5,873 bases of DNA from Dehalococcoidia bacterium (lineage in GTDB: Bacteria; Chloroflexota; Dehalococcoidia; SZUA-161; SpSt-899): contig JALPXT010000078.1 of NCBI GenBank assembly GCA_023271485.1, positions 1 through 5,873 of the forward strand, in the 5' to 3' direction. The notes beneath the pieces are model-generated. The model saw only the letters and a list, made by a program, of their open reading frames with translations. It was not told the origin of the DNA and searched no databases. Each line of letters begins with the position of its first letter. Position 1 is the stretch's first letter. This document shows, in pieces, positions 1 through 4,569 of this stretch. Position numbers and translations under genes: made by a program.

Positions 1-14
1 ATAAACTCTTTATT

Positions 15-70
15 GCCATTTACCATTCACTAATCACCAGTTACCATTTAACCCTTCGCCCTTGCCGCCA
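15..70. repeat. Degenerate 7-bp tandem repeat tract
   Basis: The stretch divides cleanly into heptads: gccattt, accattc, actaatc, accagtt, accattt, aaccctt, cgccctt, gccgcca. The part from about 20 to 70 recurs at 2669-2719 with only two visible mismatches. Such degenerate heptanucleotide tracts resemble the short tandemly repeated repetitive (STRR) sequences described in cyanobacteria and seen in other large bacterial genomes. No gene is evident here. Confidence 0.75.
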
Positions 71-75
71 CAGAG

Positions 76-144
76 GATAAGAGCCTTCATGGCTTCCAGT
101 ATAACATGCAGAAGGAACATTCACAATGTAAATATGTTACTGGG
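76..144. repeat. 69-bp dispersed repeat, copy A
   Basis: This unit starts gataagagccttcatgg and ends tatgttactggg. It matches 3903-3971 over 69 bp with three visible substitutions and no gaps, and its first half matches 1472-1506. All copies have the same orientation. A heptad tract follows directly in copies A and C. On the minus strand copy A contains an ATG at 90 that opens as MKALILCGGKG, which resembles the N-terminus of sugar nucleotidyltransferases, but the frame stops after 18 residues. The unit may descend from a gene start, or this may be chance. Confidence 0.8.
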
Positions 145-198
145 TTCAAGGTTCAAGGTTCAAGGTTGAAGGTTCAAGGTTCAGCCTTTAGCCCTTCC
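142..198. repeat. Heptad tandem repeat tract (ggttcaa type)
   Basis: Six consecutive heptads of the form ggttcaa or ggttgaa run directly out of copy A of the dispersed repeat and grade into ttcagcc/tttagcc/cttcccg variants. Related tracts lie at 1947-1998 and 3969-4046. Confidence 0.85.
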
Positions 199-336
199 CG
201 TGACGTGTGATTGGTGATTGCCAGCAGTAACTCCTGAGCAAGGTCAATTATAAAAGTTTGCCCCAAAAATTAACGGTGACTGGCTACTAGTCGGCATGAC
301 CAAGGAAGAACTCATGAGGATAGGACGATGCGCTTT
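199..336. other. Unassigned intergenic DNA
   Basis: No convincing gene is seen on either strand. A short gattggtgattg heptad echo lies near 208-219. The plus strand has a 14-codon open stretch from an ATG at 297, without family resemblance or a good ribosome binding site. This is the 3' flank of the broken PIN gene that ends at 337, so it may include downstream debris. Confidence 0.5.
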
Positions 337-500
337 CTAGTGTAGGTACTTTACAAATGAAAGCTCTGACTTCACAGCCTCATAAAAGGCTTTGTCATCT
401 GTCCAGAAATCACATCTACGCAATTGGGCAAAGGCGGCATAAAGCGAATCATAGATGCATTCTTGATAGCGACGCTCGCATCTATGACTTGCTCGGCCAT
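337..500 (-). pseudogene. PIN-domain toxin, internally deleted
   Basis: The gene begins at an ATG at 500, overlapping the end of the small putative antitoxin gene by 19 bp, and opens as MAEQVIDASVAIK, a typical PIN start with the first metal-binding Asp at residue 7. That frame then runs into nonsense. In another frame, the sequence from about 475 down to the stop at 337 reads as a typical PIN C-terminus: YDSLYAAFAQLRRCDFWTDD followed by KAFYEAVKS and FVKYLH, holding the later acidic residues. Intact relatives are about 130-140 residues, whereas only about 54 codons are left here, so roughly 80 codons carrying the central acidic residue are missing and the frame is shifted. PIN toxins are ribonucleases, and this one should be inactive. 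The breakpoint lies near gctatcaag at about 462-470. Reading 337-618 as one 93-aa protein merges a shadow with the true C-terminus. Confidence 0.8.
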
Positions 501-637
501 ATTTGCTCATCCCGCTCTTGACGCATTTGGCGAATCTCTTGAGCCGCATCAAACTCTCCTTCCCACATATCCGCTGCCGCATCGCACAATGCCAAAAGTT
601 CATCGGCCTCTCCCACATGCGGTTTCTCTACGTCCAC
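482..637 (-). CDS. Small putative antitoxin of PIN toxin
   Basis: This is a 51-aa acidic protein starting VDVEKPHVGEADELLALCDA and ending EQIWPSKS. The start is a GTG at 637 that overlaps the last codons of the DUF3368 gene (stop at 628), with a strong AGAGGAGG a few bases upstream. Its 3' end overlaps the start of the PIN gene by 19 bp, the classic antitoxin-toxin arrangement. The middle (residues about 8-45) looks helical and rich in Glu and Gln. I do not recognise a named family. The role as antitoxin is inferred from position, size, and overlap with a PIN gene. Overlaps on both sides suggest one transcript with the UPF0175/DUF3368 pair upstream. The gene appears complete although its toxin is broken. 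Confidence 0.7.
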   Translation of the reverse strand: MDVEKPHVGEADELLALCDAAADMWEGEFDAAQEIRQMRQERDEQIWPSKS

Positions 638-1137
638 ATTTCCTCCTCTACTGCTTCCAACGCCTGCCGATATATTTCATCTCCTATCCAGAATCCTGCT
701 TCGTTGCGCAGCCTGTCCAACTCCTCACGAAGCGATTCCACTTTGCCCTCCAACTTCGCACGGATCAAAATCCCAACCACACCCGTCTTACGCAATCCGT
801 ATACATCCGTCACTCTTCTTGCCTCTAACTCATCCAGAAGAATGACCTCTGGATTCCGCTCGGTCGCTAATGCAATAGCCTCCGCTTCTCCTTTATGCAA
901 TTCCCGCTCCAAGAATCTGACCACTGATTCATTACTTGGTGCAATTACTTCAATCCACCCCGCTCTTTGAGCTTCTTTGACCTCTTCAGCGCCAGGTCTC
1001 CCCTTTCCCTCTTCTACAACCTCCCTCCAGACCGCAGGCGTAATGAGAATCTTCTCATAGAACTCTTTTAAAAGCTCCAATCGCCCAATTCCCGCAAGGT
1101 GAATCAAGGTGGAAGAATCACTGATGACTTCTTGCAT
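628..1137 (-). CDS. DUF3368 PIN-like protein (putative toxin)
   Basis: This 169-aa protein starts MQEVISDSSTLIHLAGIGRL and is typical of DUF3368, a PIN-like family often encoded next to UPF0175. Likely acidic site residues are D7, E39, E84 or E86 (in LHKGEAEAIALA) and D102 (in ILLDELEARRV). The GLRKTGVVGILIRAK segment at about 114-128 and the FWIGDEIYRQAL tail are also characteristic. The family is thought to act as a nuclease toxin, but activity here is inferred. The start at 1137 was chosen because the family begins at MQEVISDSS and AGAGGA lies upstream. A longer in-frame start at 1209 adds 24 residues unlike the family. The gene overlaps UPF0175 by 20 bp and looks intact. Confidence 0.85.
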   Translation of the reverse strand: MQEVISDSSTLIHLAGIGRLELLKEFYEKILITPAVWREVVEEGKGRPGAEEVKEAQRAGWIEVIAPSNESVVRFLERELHKGEAEAIALATERNPEVILLDELEARRVTDVYGLRKTGVVGILIRAKLEGKVESLREELDRLRNEAGFWIGDEIYRQALEAVEEEMWT

Positions 1138-1375
1138 ACTCAATGTCCTCTTCCAGGTTTTTCTCCGTATAGTGCCGTCTGATCTGTCGCCGCCCCAGAA
1201 CCTCTTCAAACTCCCAACGAGTCATCCCAGCAAGGGCACACGCTTTGCCTGAAGAAAGCACGCCACGCTGATACAGTGCCAACGCCAGTTCCTTACGCAA
1301 CTCCGTCTCCACCTCATCAGGAGGTAATCGGAGTGCCTCCATAACGTCTCCCGGTATCTTCAATATGCGCTCCAT
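1118..1375 (-). CDS. UPF0175 family protein (putative antitoxin)
   Basis: This 85-aa protein starts MERILKIPGDVMEALRLPPD. It carries the UPF0175 hallmarks: an N-terminal strand and helix, the ELRKELALALYQRGVLSSGK region at about 25-44, and a helix-turn-helix-like AGMTRWEFEEVLGRR at about 49-63, ending with an acidic HYTEKNLEEDIEYA tail. UPF0175 proteins are small putative DNA-binding antitoxins paired with DUF3368 nucleases, and this gene overlaps the DUF3368 gene by 20 bp. The ATG at 1375 is preceded by AAAGGAG about 10 bp upstream. A GTG at 1411 in frame would add 12 residues but the family does not support it. The pair probably autoregulates, as such modules usually do, though no operator is identified. 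Confidence 0.85.
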   Translation of the reverse strand: MERILKIPGDVMEALRLPPDEVETELRKELALALYQRGVLSSGKACALAGMTRWEFEEVLGRRQIRRHYTEKNLEEDIEYARSHQ

Positions 1376-1458
1376 TTTCCCATTACTCCTTTCGACATTT
1401 TTTTGTGCCACAGAAAAATGGTGTCGATTTGGACTTTTAGATATTCAAGAAAATCAAA

Positions 1459-1506
1459 GAGGTTATCGCCGGATAAGTGCCTTCATGGCTTCCAGTATAT
1501 CATGCA
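1459..1506. repeat. Dispersed repeat, partial copy B
   Basis: gaggttatc, then gataagtgccttcatggc, then ttccagtatatcatgca. The right part (1472-1506) matches the first half of copies A and C. The left part, ttatc-gccg-gataa, is a small inverted repeat also present in copy C (loop ggcg there) and lost in copy A. The copy stops at about 1506. On the minus strand it can be read as HDILEAMKALIRR followed by a stop, so a coding ancestry is possible. Confidence 0.75.
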
Positions 1507-1538
1507 CCGACCTTACCTGCCTGCGTAGCCAGCTCCCT

Positions 1539-1754
1539 CTATGCTGTCTTAACCGGAATCTCGTACTTCACAGGCAATAGTCTTTCCAAATTCAAGCGCT
1601 TGGAGGCATCAAGGATCTCAATGCCCACAATTCTGTCACCTTCTCCTACATCTAACACGATATCTTTAGAGAGCCGCTTATTAATCACCGGTTGTTTCCG
1701 ATCATCTAAGCGCATATAAAGCAGATCGGTCTTAGCATCATACAGTATCTGCAT
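1539..1754 (-). CDS. DUF2283 family protein (pair 1)
   Basis: This 71-aa protein starts MQILYDAKTDLLYMRLDDRK. It has the DUF2283 pattern: an N-terminal YDxxxDxLYxRL, then a central D31-IVLDVGEGDRIVGIEILDAS segment whose GIEILDA box is the family signature. The ATG at 1754 has GGAGGAGG four bases upstream, inside the end of the preceding gene, which it overlaps by 17 bp. DUF2283 proteins commonly sit next to DUF4258 genes in toxin-antitoxin-like pairs. The antitoxin role is by association and has not been demonstrated for this protein. The gene is complete although its partner is truncated. It is a distant paralogue of the gene at 2111-2335. Confidence 0.82.
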   Translation of the reverse strand: MQILYDAKTDLLYMRLDDRKQPVINKRLSKDIVLDVGEGDRIVGIEILDASKRLNLERLLPVKYEIPVKTA

Positions 1755-1947
1755 TTTCCTCCTCCCATTTTCCGTAGAAGACGTAAACTGTTACGGTTAC
1801 AATAATCTCTTCCTCTATGCTGTAGATTACTTCCACCCTCTTCTGCTCATAATACTTACCGTGCCGCTTCTGTTTAAAGTCATAAACTTTGGCTTTCCCT
1901 ATACGCCCATATTTCGCCGGAATAGGGAATCCCGCATTGTTCAACAT
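1738..1947 (-). pseudogene. DUF4258-like protein, N-terminally truncated
   Basis: The open frame encodes 69 residues beginning MLNNAGFPIPAKYGRIGKAK, followed by a basic middle and a C-terminal pair of strands, VEVIYSIEEEIIVTVTVYVF. This matches the second half of DUF4258-type proteins. The half that should carry the His-Ala-x-x-Arg and RGI elements (compare H9 and RGI at 17-19 in the gene at 2346-2570) is absent. The ATG at 1947 has no Shine-Dalgarno sequence, and an in-frame TGA directly precedes it. Immediately upstream is a heptad repeat tract, whose last unit even supplies bases of the start region. The likely reading is a toxin gene whose 5' end was replaced by repeat DNA. A short but functional protein cannot be excluded. 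It overlaps the downstream DUF2283 gene by 17 bp. Confidence 0.65.
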
Positions 1948-1998
1948 TCAAGGTTGAAGGTTCAAGGTTCAAGGTTCAGCCTTTAGCCTTCGGTCTTC
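1947..1998. repeat. Heptad tandem repeat tract abutting truncated gene
   Basis: ttcaagg, ttgaagg, ttcaagg, ttcaagg, ttcagcc, tttagcc, ttcggtc, ttcacga run in 7-bp register. The tract begins at the first base of the truncated DUF4258-like frame. The same series of units occurs at 142-198 and 3969-4046. Confidence 0.85.
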
Positions 1999-2058
1999 AC
2001 GAAGTGACGTTTATGTTCATCATTTTCTAACCGTGAACCCCGGAGCTTTGAACCCCTG

Positions 2059-2080
2059 GGCCTGCGGCCGGGGGCAGGCC
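2059..2080. repeat. GC-rich inverted repeat
   Basis: ggcctgc and gcaggcc form a perfect 7-bp stem around an 8-base G-rich loop. It lies between the DUF2283 gene that ends at 2111 and the truncated pair downstream. There is no T-run after it on the minus strand, so it is not a standard intrinsic terminator. Confidence 0.5.
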
Positions 2081-2104
2081 TGAGTAGTTACCTTCCGAGA
2101 ATGG

Positions 2105-2125
2105 GTTAGCTCACCCTAAGCTAAC
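2105..2125 (-). terminator. Hairpin over the DUF2283 stop codon, possible terminator
   Basis: gttagct and agctaac form a perfect 7-bp stem with a 7-base loop, overlapping the TGA at 2111-2113. No U-run follows on the transcript, so it may be an mRNA-stabilising hairpin or chance rather than an intrinsic terminator. Confidence 0.3.
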
Positions 2126-2335
2126 TGGTTCAACTGGCAGGTTCTCCACGTGAAGATTCACAATATCCGACAAAGCAAAACGATAGGTCACATCAAGTAT
2201 CTCAATACCAATAAGATTGTTCTCAGCATCAAAATCAATTAATACCCCAGGCTCTACTTCCTTCGTTTTACTAACAGCCTTTTCCTGGATTTGGATATAG
2301 AGGGCATTAGCTTCTCTATCATACTCAATCCGCAT
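2111..2335 (-). CDS. DUF2283 family protein (pair 2)
   Basis: This 74-aa protein starts MRIEYDREANALYIQIQEKA and contains the DUF2283 core V31-LIDFDAENNLIGIEILDVT. Compared with the copy at 1539-1754, it shares the YDxxxxxLY opening and the GIEILD box but little else, so the two pairs are old relatives rather than a recent duplication. The ATG at 2335 lies 6 bp after AGGAGG and 10 bp beyond the stop of the DUF4258 gene. An upstream in-frame start at 2362 overlaps that gene and lacks family support. It is probably co-transcribed with, and the presumed antitoxin of, the DUF4258 protein. That role is inferred from pairing. Confidence 0.85.
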   Translation of the reverse strand: MRIEYDREANALYIQIQEKAVSKTKEVEPGVLIDFDAENNLIGIEILDVTYRFALSDIVNLHVENLPVEPVSLG

Positions 2336-2345
2336 CCTCGACCTC

Positions 2346-2570
2346 CTACTTGTTCTTATCAACCGCGCTTAGCACTATTATACGGTCTTTTTCCTCTATA
2401 TAGCTAACTCGGATTAATTTTTCTCCTATAGACTTAAAAGCATTCTTCCTTCCTGTGGATAGGTACTCAATCCTATCAGGATAGGCTAACGCTTCCTCTA
2501 CCTCTGTTAATGGGATACCCCTCCACTTCATCCTTCGTTTAGCATGCCGAGCAAGGTAAATTTGTTTCAA
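2346..2570 (-). CDS. DUF4258 family protein (putative toxin)
   Basis: This 74-aa protein reads MKQIYLARHAKRRMKWRGIP at its start and is a full-length DUF4258 member. It has H9 in the RHAxxRMKWRGI motif (8-19), a VEEALAYPDRI helix and turn (24-34), the GRKNAFKSIGEKLIRVSY strands (40-57), and a final DRIIVLSAV strand. The compact fold is related to RelE/BrnT-like small toxins, and the toxin role is inferred. The start is an unusual TTG at 2570: a TAA lies two codons upstream in frame, no ATG is available nearby, and only a GAGGGTGG about 12 bp upstream serves as ribosome binding site. The toxin-like gene comes first in the pair, as in higBA-type modules. It is apparently intact. Confidence 0.82.
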   Translation of the reverse strand: MKQIYLARHAKRRMKWRGIPLTEVEEALAYPDRIEYLSTGRKNAFKSIGEKLIRVSYIEEKDRIIVLSAVDKNK

Positions 2571-2623
2571 TGTTTATAGTTCCACCCTCGCATCTTCACC
2601 GATGAAAAGCCTTACTGCCTTTT

Positions 2624-2719
2624 GTGATTGGTAATTGGTGATGAGGAATTGAATAAACGAGTCACCAGTTACCATTCACTAATCACCAGTTACCATTTGA
2701 CCCTTCGCCCTTGCCCCCA
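2624..2719. repeat. Heptad tract with internal inverted repeat
   Basis: The right half (2662-2719) is a heptad tract: tcaccag, ttaccat, tcactaa, tcaccag, ttaccat, ttgaccc, ttcgccc, ttgcccc. It is nearly identical to 20-70. The left arm gtgattggtaattggtga (2624-2641) is complementary to 2662-2686 except for one mismatch and one extra heptad, so the stretch could fold into a long imperfect hairpin. It fills the gap between the 201-aa gene and the DUF4258/DUF2283 pair. Confidence 0.7.
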
Positions 2720-2727
2720 CAAGACCA

Positions 2728-2760
2728 TCAGGGGGATTCTCCCTCGGAAACCCCCCTAAA
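2728..2760. repeat. Palindromic repeat element, copy 1 (inside a CDS)
   Basis: tcagggggattctccc then tcggaaacccccctaaa. It is a 33-bp relative of the 32-bp element at 5184-5215 with one extra C and a few changes. On the minus strand it encodes the last residues, FRGVSEGESP and stop, of the 201-aa protein. Confidence 0.75.
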
Positions 2761-3333
2761 GAAGTACGGGCCTAGTCCATCCAACTCTGTTTCTAATTGA
2801 GAAGCAAATCGTTCGATATCTAAGGCCTCCACAGAGAAATACAACCCCGGTCCATATCCACCATAGACTCTATCCACCTGATTCGGATGGTCAATCCATA
2901 CGTTCACGTCAAAAAGGGTGGAAGGAGCGGTAGATTGATTTGTCGCATGAGTTGGCAGCCCGGCACGAATCTGGGCCGCCGATGAGATTTTCACCGAGGC
3001 ATTGCTCTCGGTCAGGCGACAAATCCATAGCCCGAAGTCTGGCTCAATGGGATCAAAGGCCATCCTGTGCTTCTTGCCATCTGCCAATTGCCGAAGCTCC
3101 TCGATCAGCCCCCTTATATCCTCAAGGATGAGCGTAGTGTCCTTTACACTTTGATATAGAACATTATCGCCCACCGACAATGCCATACGATATTTAACCC
3201 ACAAGGTATAAGGCTCACCCAGCGATACTGTTTCTATATCAGCATCCCTCTTTTCCGTATCATATCGCTCCCATTCCAGAAGTCTTAAATCAAATGCACA
3301 CGGGTATTCGGCATCATGTGTCAAAGTTGCCAT
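2728..3333 (-). CDS. Conserved hypothetical protein, possibly WapI-like
   Basis: This 201-aa soluble protein starts MATLTHDAEYPCAFDLRLLE. It has no signal peptide or membrane segment. The pattern of strands (DLRLLEWERYD, LWVKYRMALSVGD), a helix with ILEDIRGLIEELRQL at about 68-82, a second strand set (FGLWICRLTESNASVKISSA), and a closing FDVNVWIDHP ... LYFSVEALDIERFASQLETEL vaguely resembles the WapI family of immunity proteins. This is weak recall, not a firm assignment. The ATG at 3333 directly follows the stop of the HepT remnant, with AAAGGG seven bases upstream, so translation may be coupled to it. The final ten residues come from a palindromic repeat, so the native C-terminus may have been replaced. 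Confidence 0.6.
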   Translation of the reverse strand: MATLTHDAEYPCAFDLRLLEWERYDTEKRDADIETVSLGEPYTLWVKYRMALSVGDNVLYQSVKDTTLILEDIRGLIEELRQLADGKKHRMAFDPIEPDFGLWICRLTESNASVKISSAAQIRAGLPTHATNQSTAPSTLFDVNVWIDHPNQVDRVYGGYGPGLYFSVEALDIERFASQLETELDGLGPYFFRGVSEGESP

Positions 3334-3460
3334 TTAAGGACCCTTTCTGTTCTCGTACTTGGATACAGCCTCTTCTGGATAAACGACGTGAGCGTCTGCC
3401 TTTGCCAGTTTCTCCAAGAAATCTGCAAAGGCGTGAAGCTCTTTGCGAGCGCGTGATCAC
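3334..3460 (-). pseudogene. HepT-like HEPN toxin remnant
   Basis: A GTG at 3460 overlaps the MNT stop as GTGA, the usual coupling in MNT/HEPN operons, and opens VITR. After that the frame is meaningless. In the frame of the MNT gene, directly after its TGA, there are 40 open codons up to the TAA at 3334. They contain RARKELHAFADFLEKLAK followed by VVYPEEAVSKYENRKGP. The ELxxFADFLExL string is typical of the C-terminus of the HepT-like proteins encoded behind this MNT subtype, which are usually about 150 residues. About 100 or more codons, including the R-x-x-x-x-H RNase motif of HEPN, are therefore missing. The remnant cannot be a toxin. The gap contains no other gene. Confidence 0.68.
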
Positions 3461-3831
3461 ACCTCCACCCCTTCCAGTTCGATCACCGCCAGAAGTGAGG
3501 GAGAGCAAGTGGCAACGTCGATGAGATTGACCTCGATGTCCGCGTCAAGGTACTGAACGGCACCCAGGGCTCGGAACGTGTCTTCGGGCCTCAACCCCCA
3601 AGCCGCCAAGTCCACATCGGACCAGGGGGTGAAGCATGCCTCATGCACCAACGAGCCGAAGACCACCACACGACGGGCTCTGAATCGCTCTCTCAACAGA
3701 TCCGCAGCCCGCCGAGCGAGCACCCAAGCACGCCTTCGACGTTCCTGAGGCTCTCGCCACTTGCGGCATCGTGCTGCGCGGCGATAGACTTCTAACTCCT
3801 CAACCGTTAGCTCAGCTGCTGTGCGTGCCAT
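3457..3831 (-). CDS. MNT-type nucleotidyltransferase (antitoxin)
   Basis: This 124-aa protein starts MARTAAELTVEELEVYRRAA. Residues about 54-76 carry the minimal nucleotidyltransferase signature: VVVFGS (G59-S60), then S71-D72-V-D74-L with both metal-binding Asp. The region where a third carboxylate is expected reads IEVNLIDV (99-106), with N102 at the usual Asp position and D105 nearby. MNT proteins paired with HepT neutralise it, in the studied MntA/HepT case by adding AMP to a HepT tyrosine. The long helical N-terminus and the closing IELEGVEV fit the subtype encoded before HepT-like HEPN proteins. The ATG at 3831 lies about 10 bp after AGGA. Its toxin partner is almost wholly deleted, so this is an orphan antitoxin. 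Confidence 0.85.
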   Translation of the reverse strand: MARTAAELTVEELEVYRRAARCRKWREPQERRRRAWVLARRAADLLRERFRARRVVVFGSLVHEACFTPWSDVDLAAWGLRPEDTFRALGAVQYLDADIEVNLIDVATCSPSLLAVIELEGVEV

Positions 3832-3863
3832 TGGGTATCATTCCTGCCGGGGTCAAACCTATT

Positions 3864-3971
3864 AACCCTTCGCCCTTGCCGCCTTCGATGAGGTTATCGG
3901 CGGATAAGTGCCTTCATGACTTCCAGTATAACATGCAGAAGGAACATTCACAACGTAAATATGTTACTGGG
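3864..3971. repeat. Dispersed repeat, copy C, with heptad leader
   Basis: aaccctt, cgccctt, gccgcct (3864-3884) repeat the end of the tract at 15-70. From 3890, gaggttatcggcg matches copy B, and 3903-3971 matches copy A (76-144) with three visible substitutions. Copies A and C are direct repeats about 3.83 kb apart. Confidence 0.8.
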
Positions 3972-4046
3972 TTTAAGGTTCAAGGTTCAGCCTTTAGCCT
4001 TCGGCCTTCAGCCTTCAGTCTATACGCTATGCGCTACACGCTAAAC
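3969..4046. repeat. Heptad tandem repeat tract
   Basis: gggttta, aggttca, aggttca, gccttta, gccttcg, gccttca, gccttca, then gtctata, cgctatg, cgctaca and cgctaaa. The unit drifts from one 7-mer to another while keeping the period. The gap 3832-4124 between the MNT gene and the ATPase remnant is almost all repeat, and no gene is seen in it. Confidence 0.8.
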
Positions 4047-4124
4047 CTGCTCCTTCCGCAATATTTGAAGGAATAGAAACTGCTGGTCTTCTCATTTGAT
4101 TTGCTAAACACACGAGCCACTATG

Positions 4125-4514
4125 TTACAAATCTCTATATGGTATAGCCAGGATATGTTTTGTAATCTGTAACCTATGGGGTATTCTGCAAACTATAAAT
4201 CCGCGATGTGCAACTTTAGGATAAGTGCTTAAGAACGCTTCAAGCGCTCTTACATCGGATACTTGAGGTGATGTAGTCCACTTGATTTCTATCGGTATAA
4301 CCTCATCGGGGGTCTCCAGTATCAAATCAACTTCTGAACCTGAGACTGTTCGCGAGAATGACAGGCGATATTCCCTGCGAACTTAGGTGTCTTGAGCAAC
4401 CTTTTGCGTGAACGTGTAGAAAAAGATATATATTTCAGAATAGGCTTCCAATGTTGCCTTGCGTGAAGGTCTTGTTTCCTGAATAACACCAGGAAGGCTG
4501 CCATATAACAGCAT
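4125..4514 (-). pseudogene. AAA/DUF4143 ATPase, C-terminal remnant
   Basis: A single frame from 4514 to the TAA at 4125 reads MLLYGSLPGVIQE then SRKATLEAYSEIYI, a TAA at 4383-4385, then REYRLSFSRTVSGSEVDLIL, PIEIKWTTSPQVSDVRALEA, and a VAHRGFIVCRIPHRL ending. The LLYGSLPGVIQE and SGSEVD(L/F)xxE ... PIEIKWT strings are characteristic of the AAA_14/DUF4143 family, where the DUF4143 part has a nuclease-like E-V-D ... E-I-K core. Intact members are about 380-450 residues with an N-terminal P-loop ATPase. Here only about 130 codons are left, with the ATPase part gone, an internal region missing after EAYSEIY, and one in-frame stop. The frame stays open upstream to near 4565, so slightly more may be preserved. 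Annotating the open pieces as separate genes would be wrong. Confidence 0.8.
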
Positions 4515-4569
4515 TACCAGGGTTGCGGCTTCGTTCAACCACAATTTGACTGATCTTCTACATTTGAAT

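Noticed and set aside
142..198. A CRISPR array
   Set aside because: Repeats are 7 bp and adjacent, with no spacers and no cas genes.
290..341. A small plus-strand gene (MTKEELMRIGRCAF)
   Set aside because: It is only 14 codons after its ATG, has no clear ribosome binding site, and has no family resemblance.
337..618. A single 93-aa minus-strand protein
   Set aside because: Only its C-terminal half is PIN-like. The N-terminal half is an out-of-frame reading of the small antitoxin gene, so it is annotated as part of the PIN pseudogene.
424..970. Plus-strand open frames of 134 and 155 aa
   Set aside because: They run antisense to the antitoxin, PIN and DUF3368 genes, have a shadow-like composition rich in Ser, Leu, Arg and His, and show no family resemblance.
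2059..2080. An intrinsic terminator
   Set aside because: The stem is good, but no T-run follows on either strand.
3314..3508. A 64-aa Arg-rich minus-strand frame
   Set aside because: It is the continuation of the HepT GTG frame past the deletion. The recognisable HepT residues are in the other frame.
3771..4076. A 101-aa plus-strand frame
   Set aside because: It translates the dispersed repeat and heptad tract and starts inside the MNT gene on the other strand.
4322..4504. A 60-aa minus-strand frame
   Set aside because: It is an off-frame reading of the ATPase remnant. The family motifs lie in another frame.
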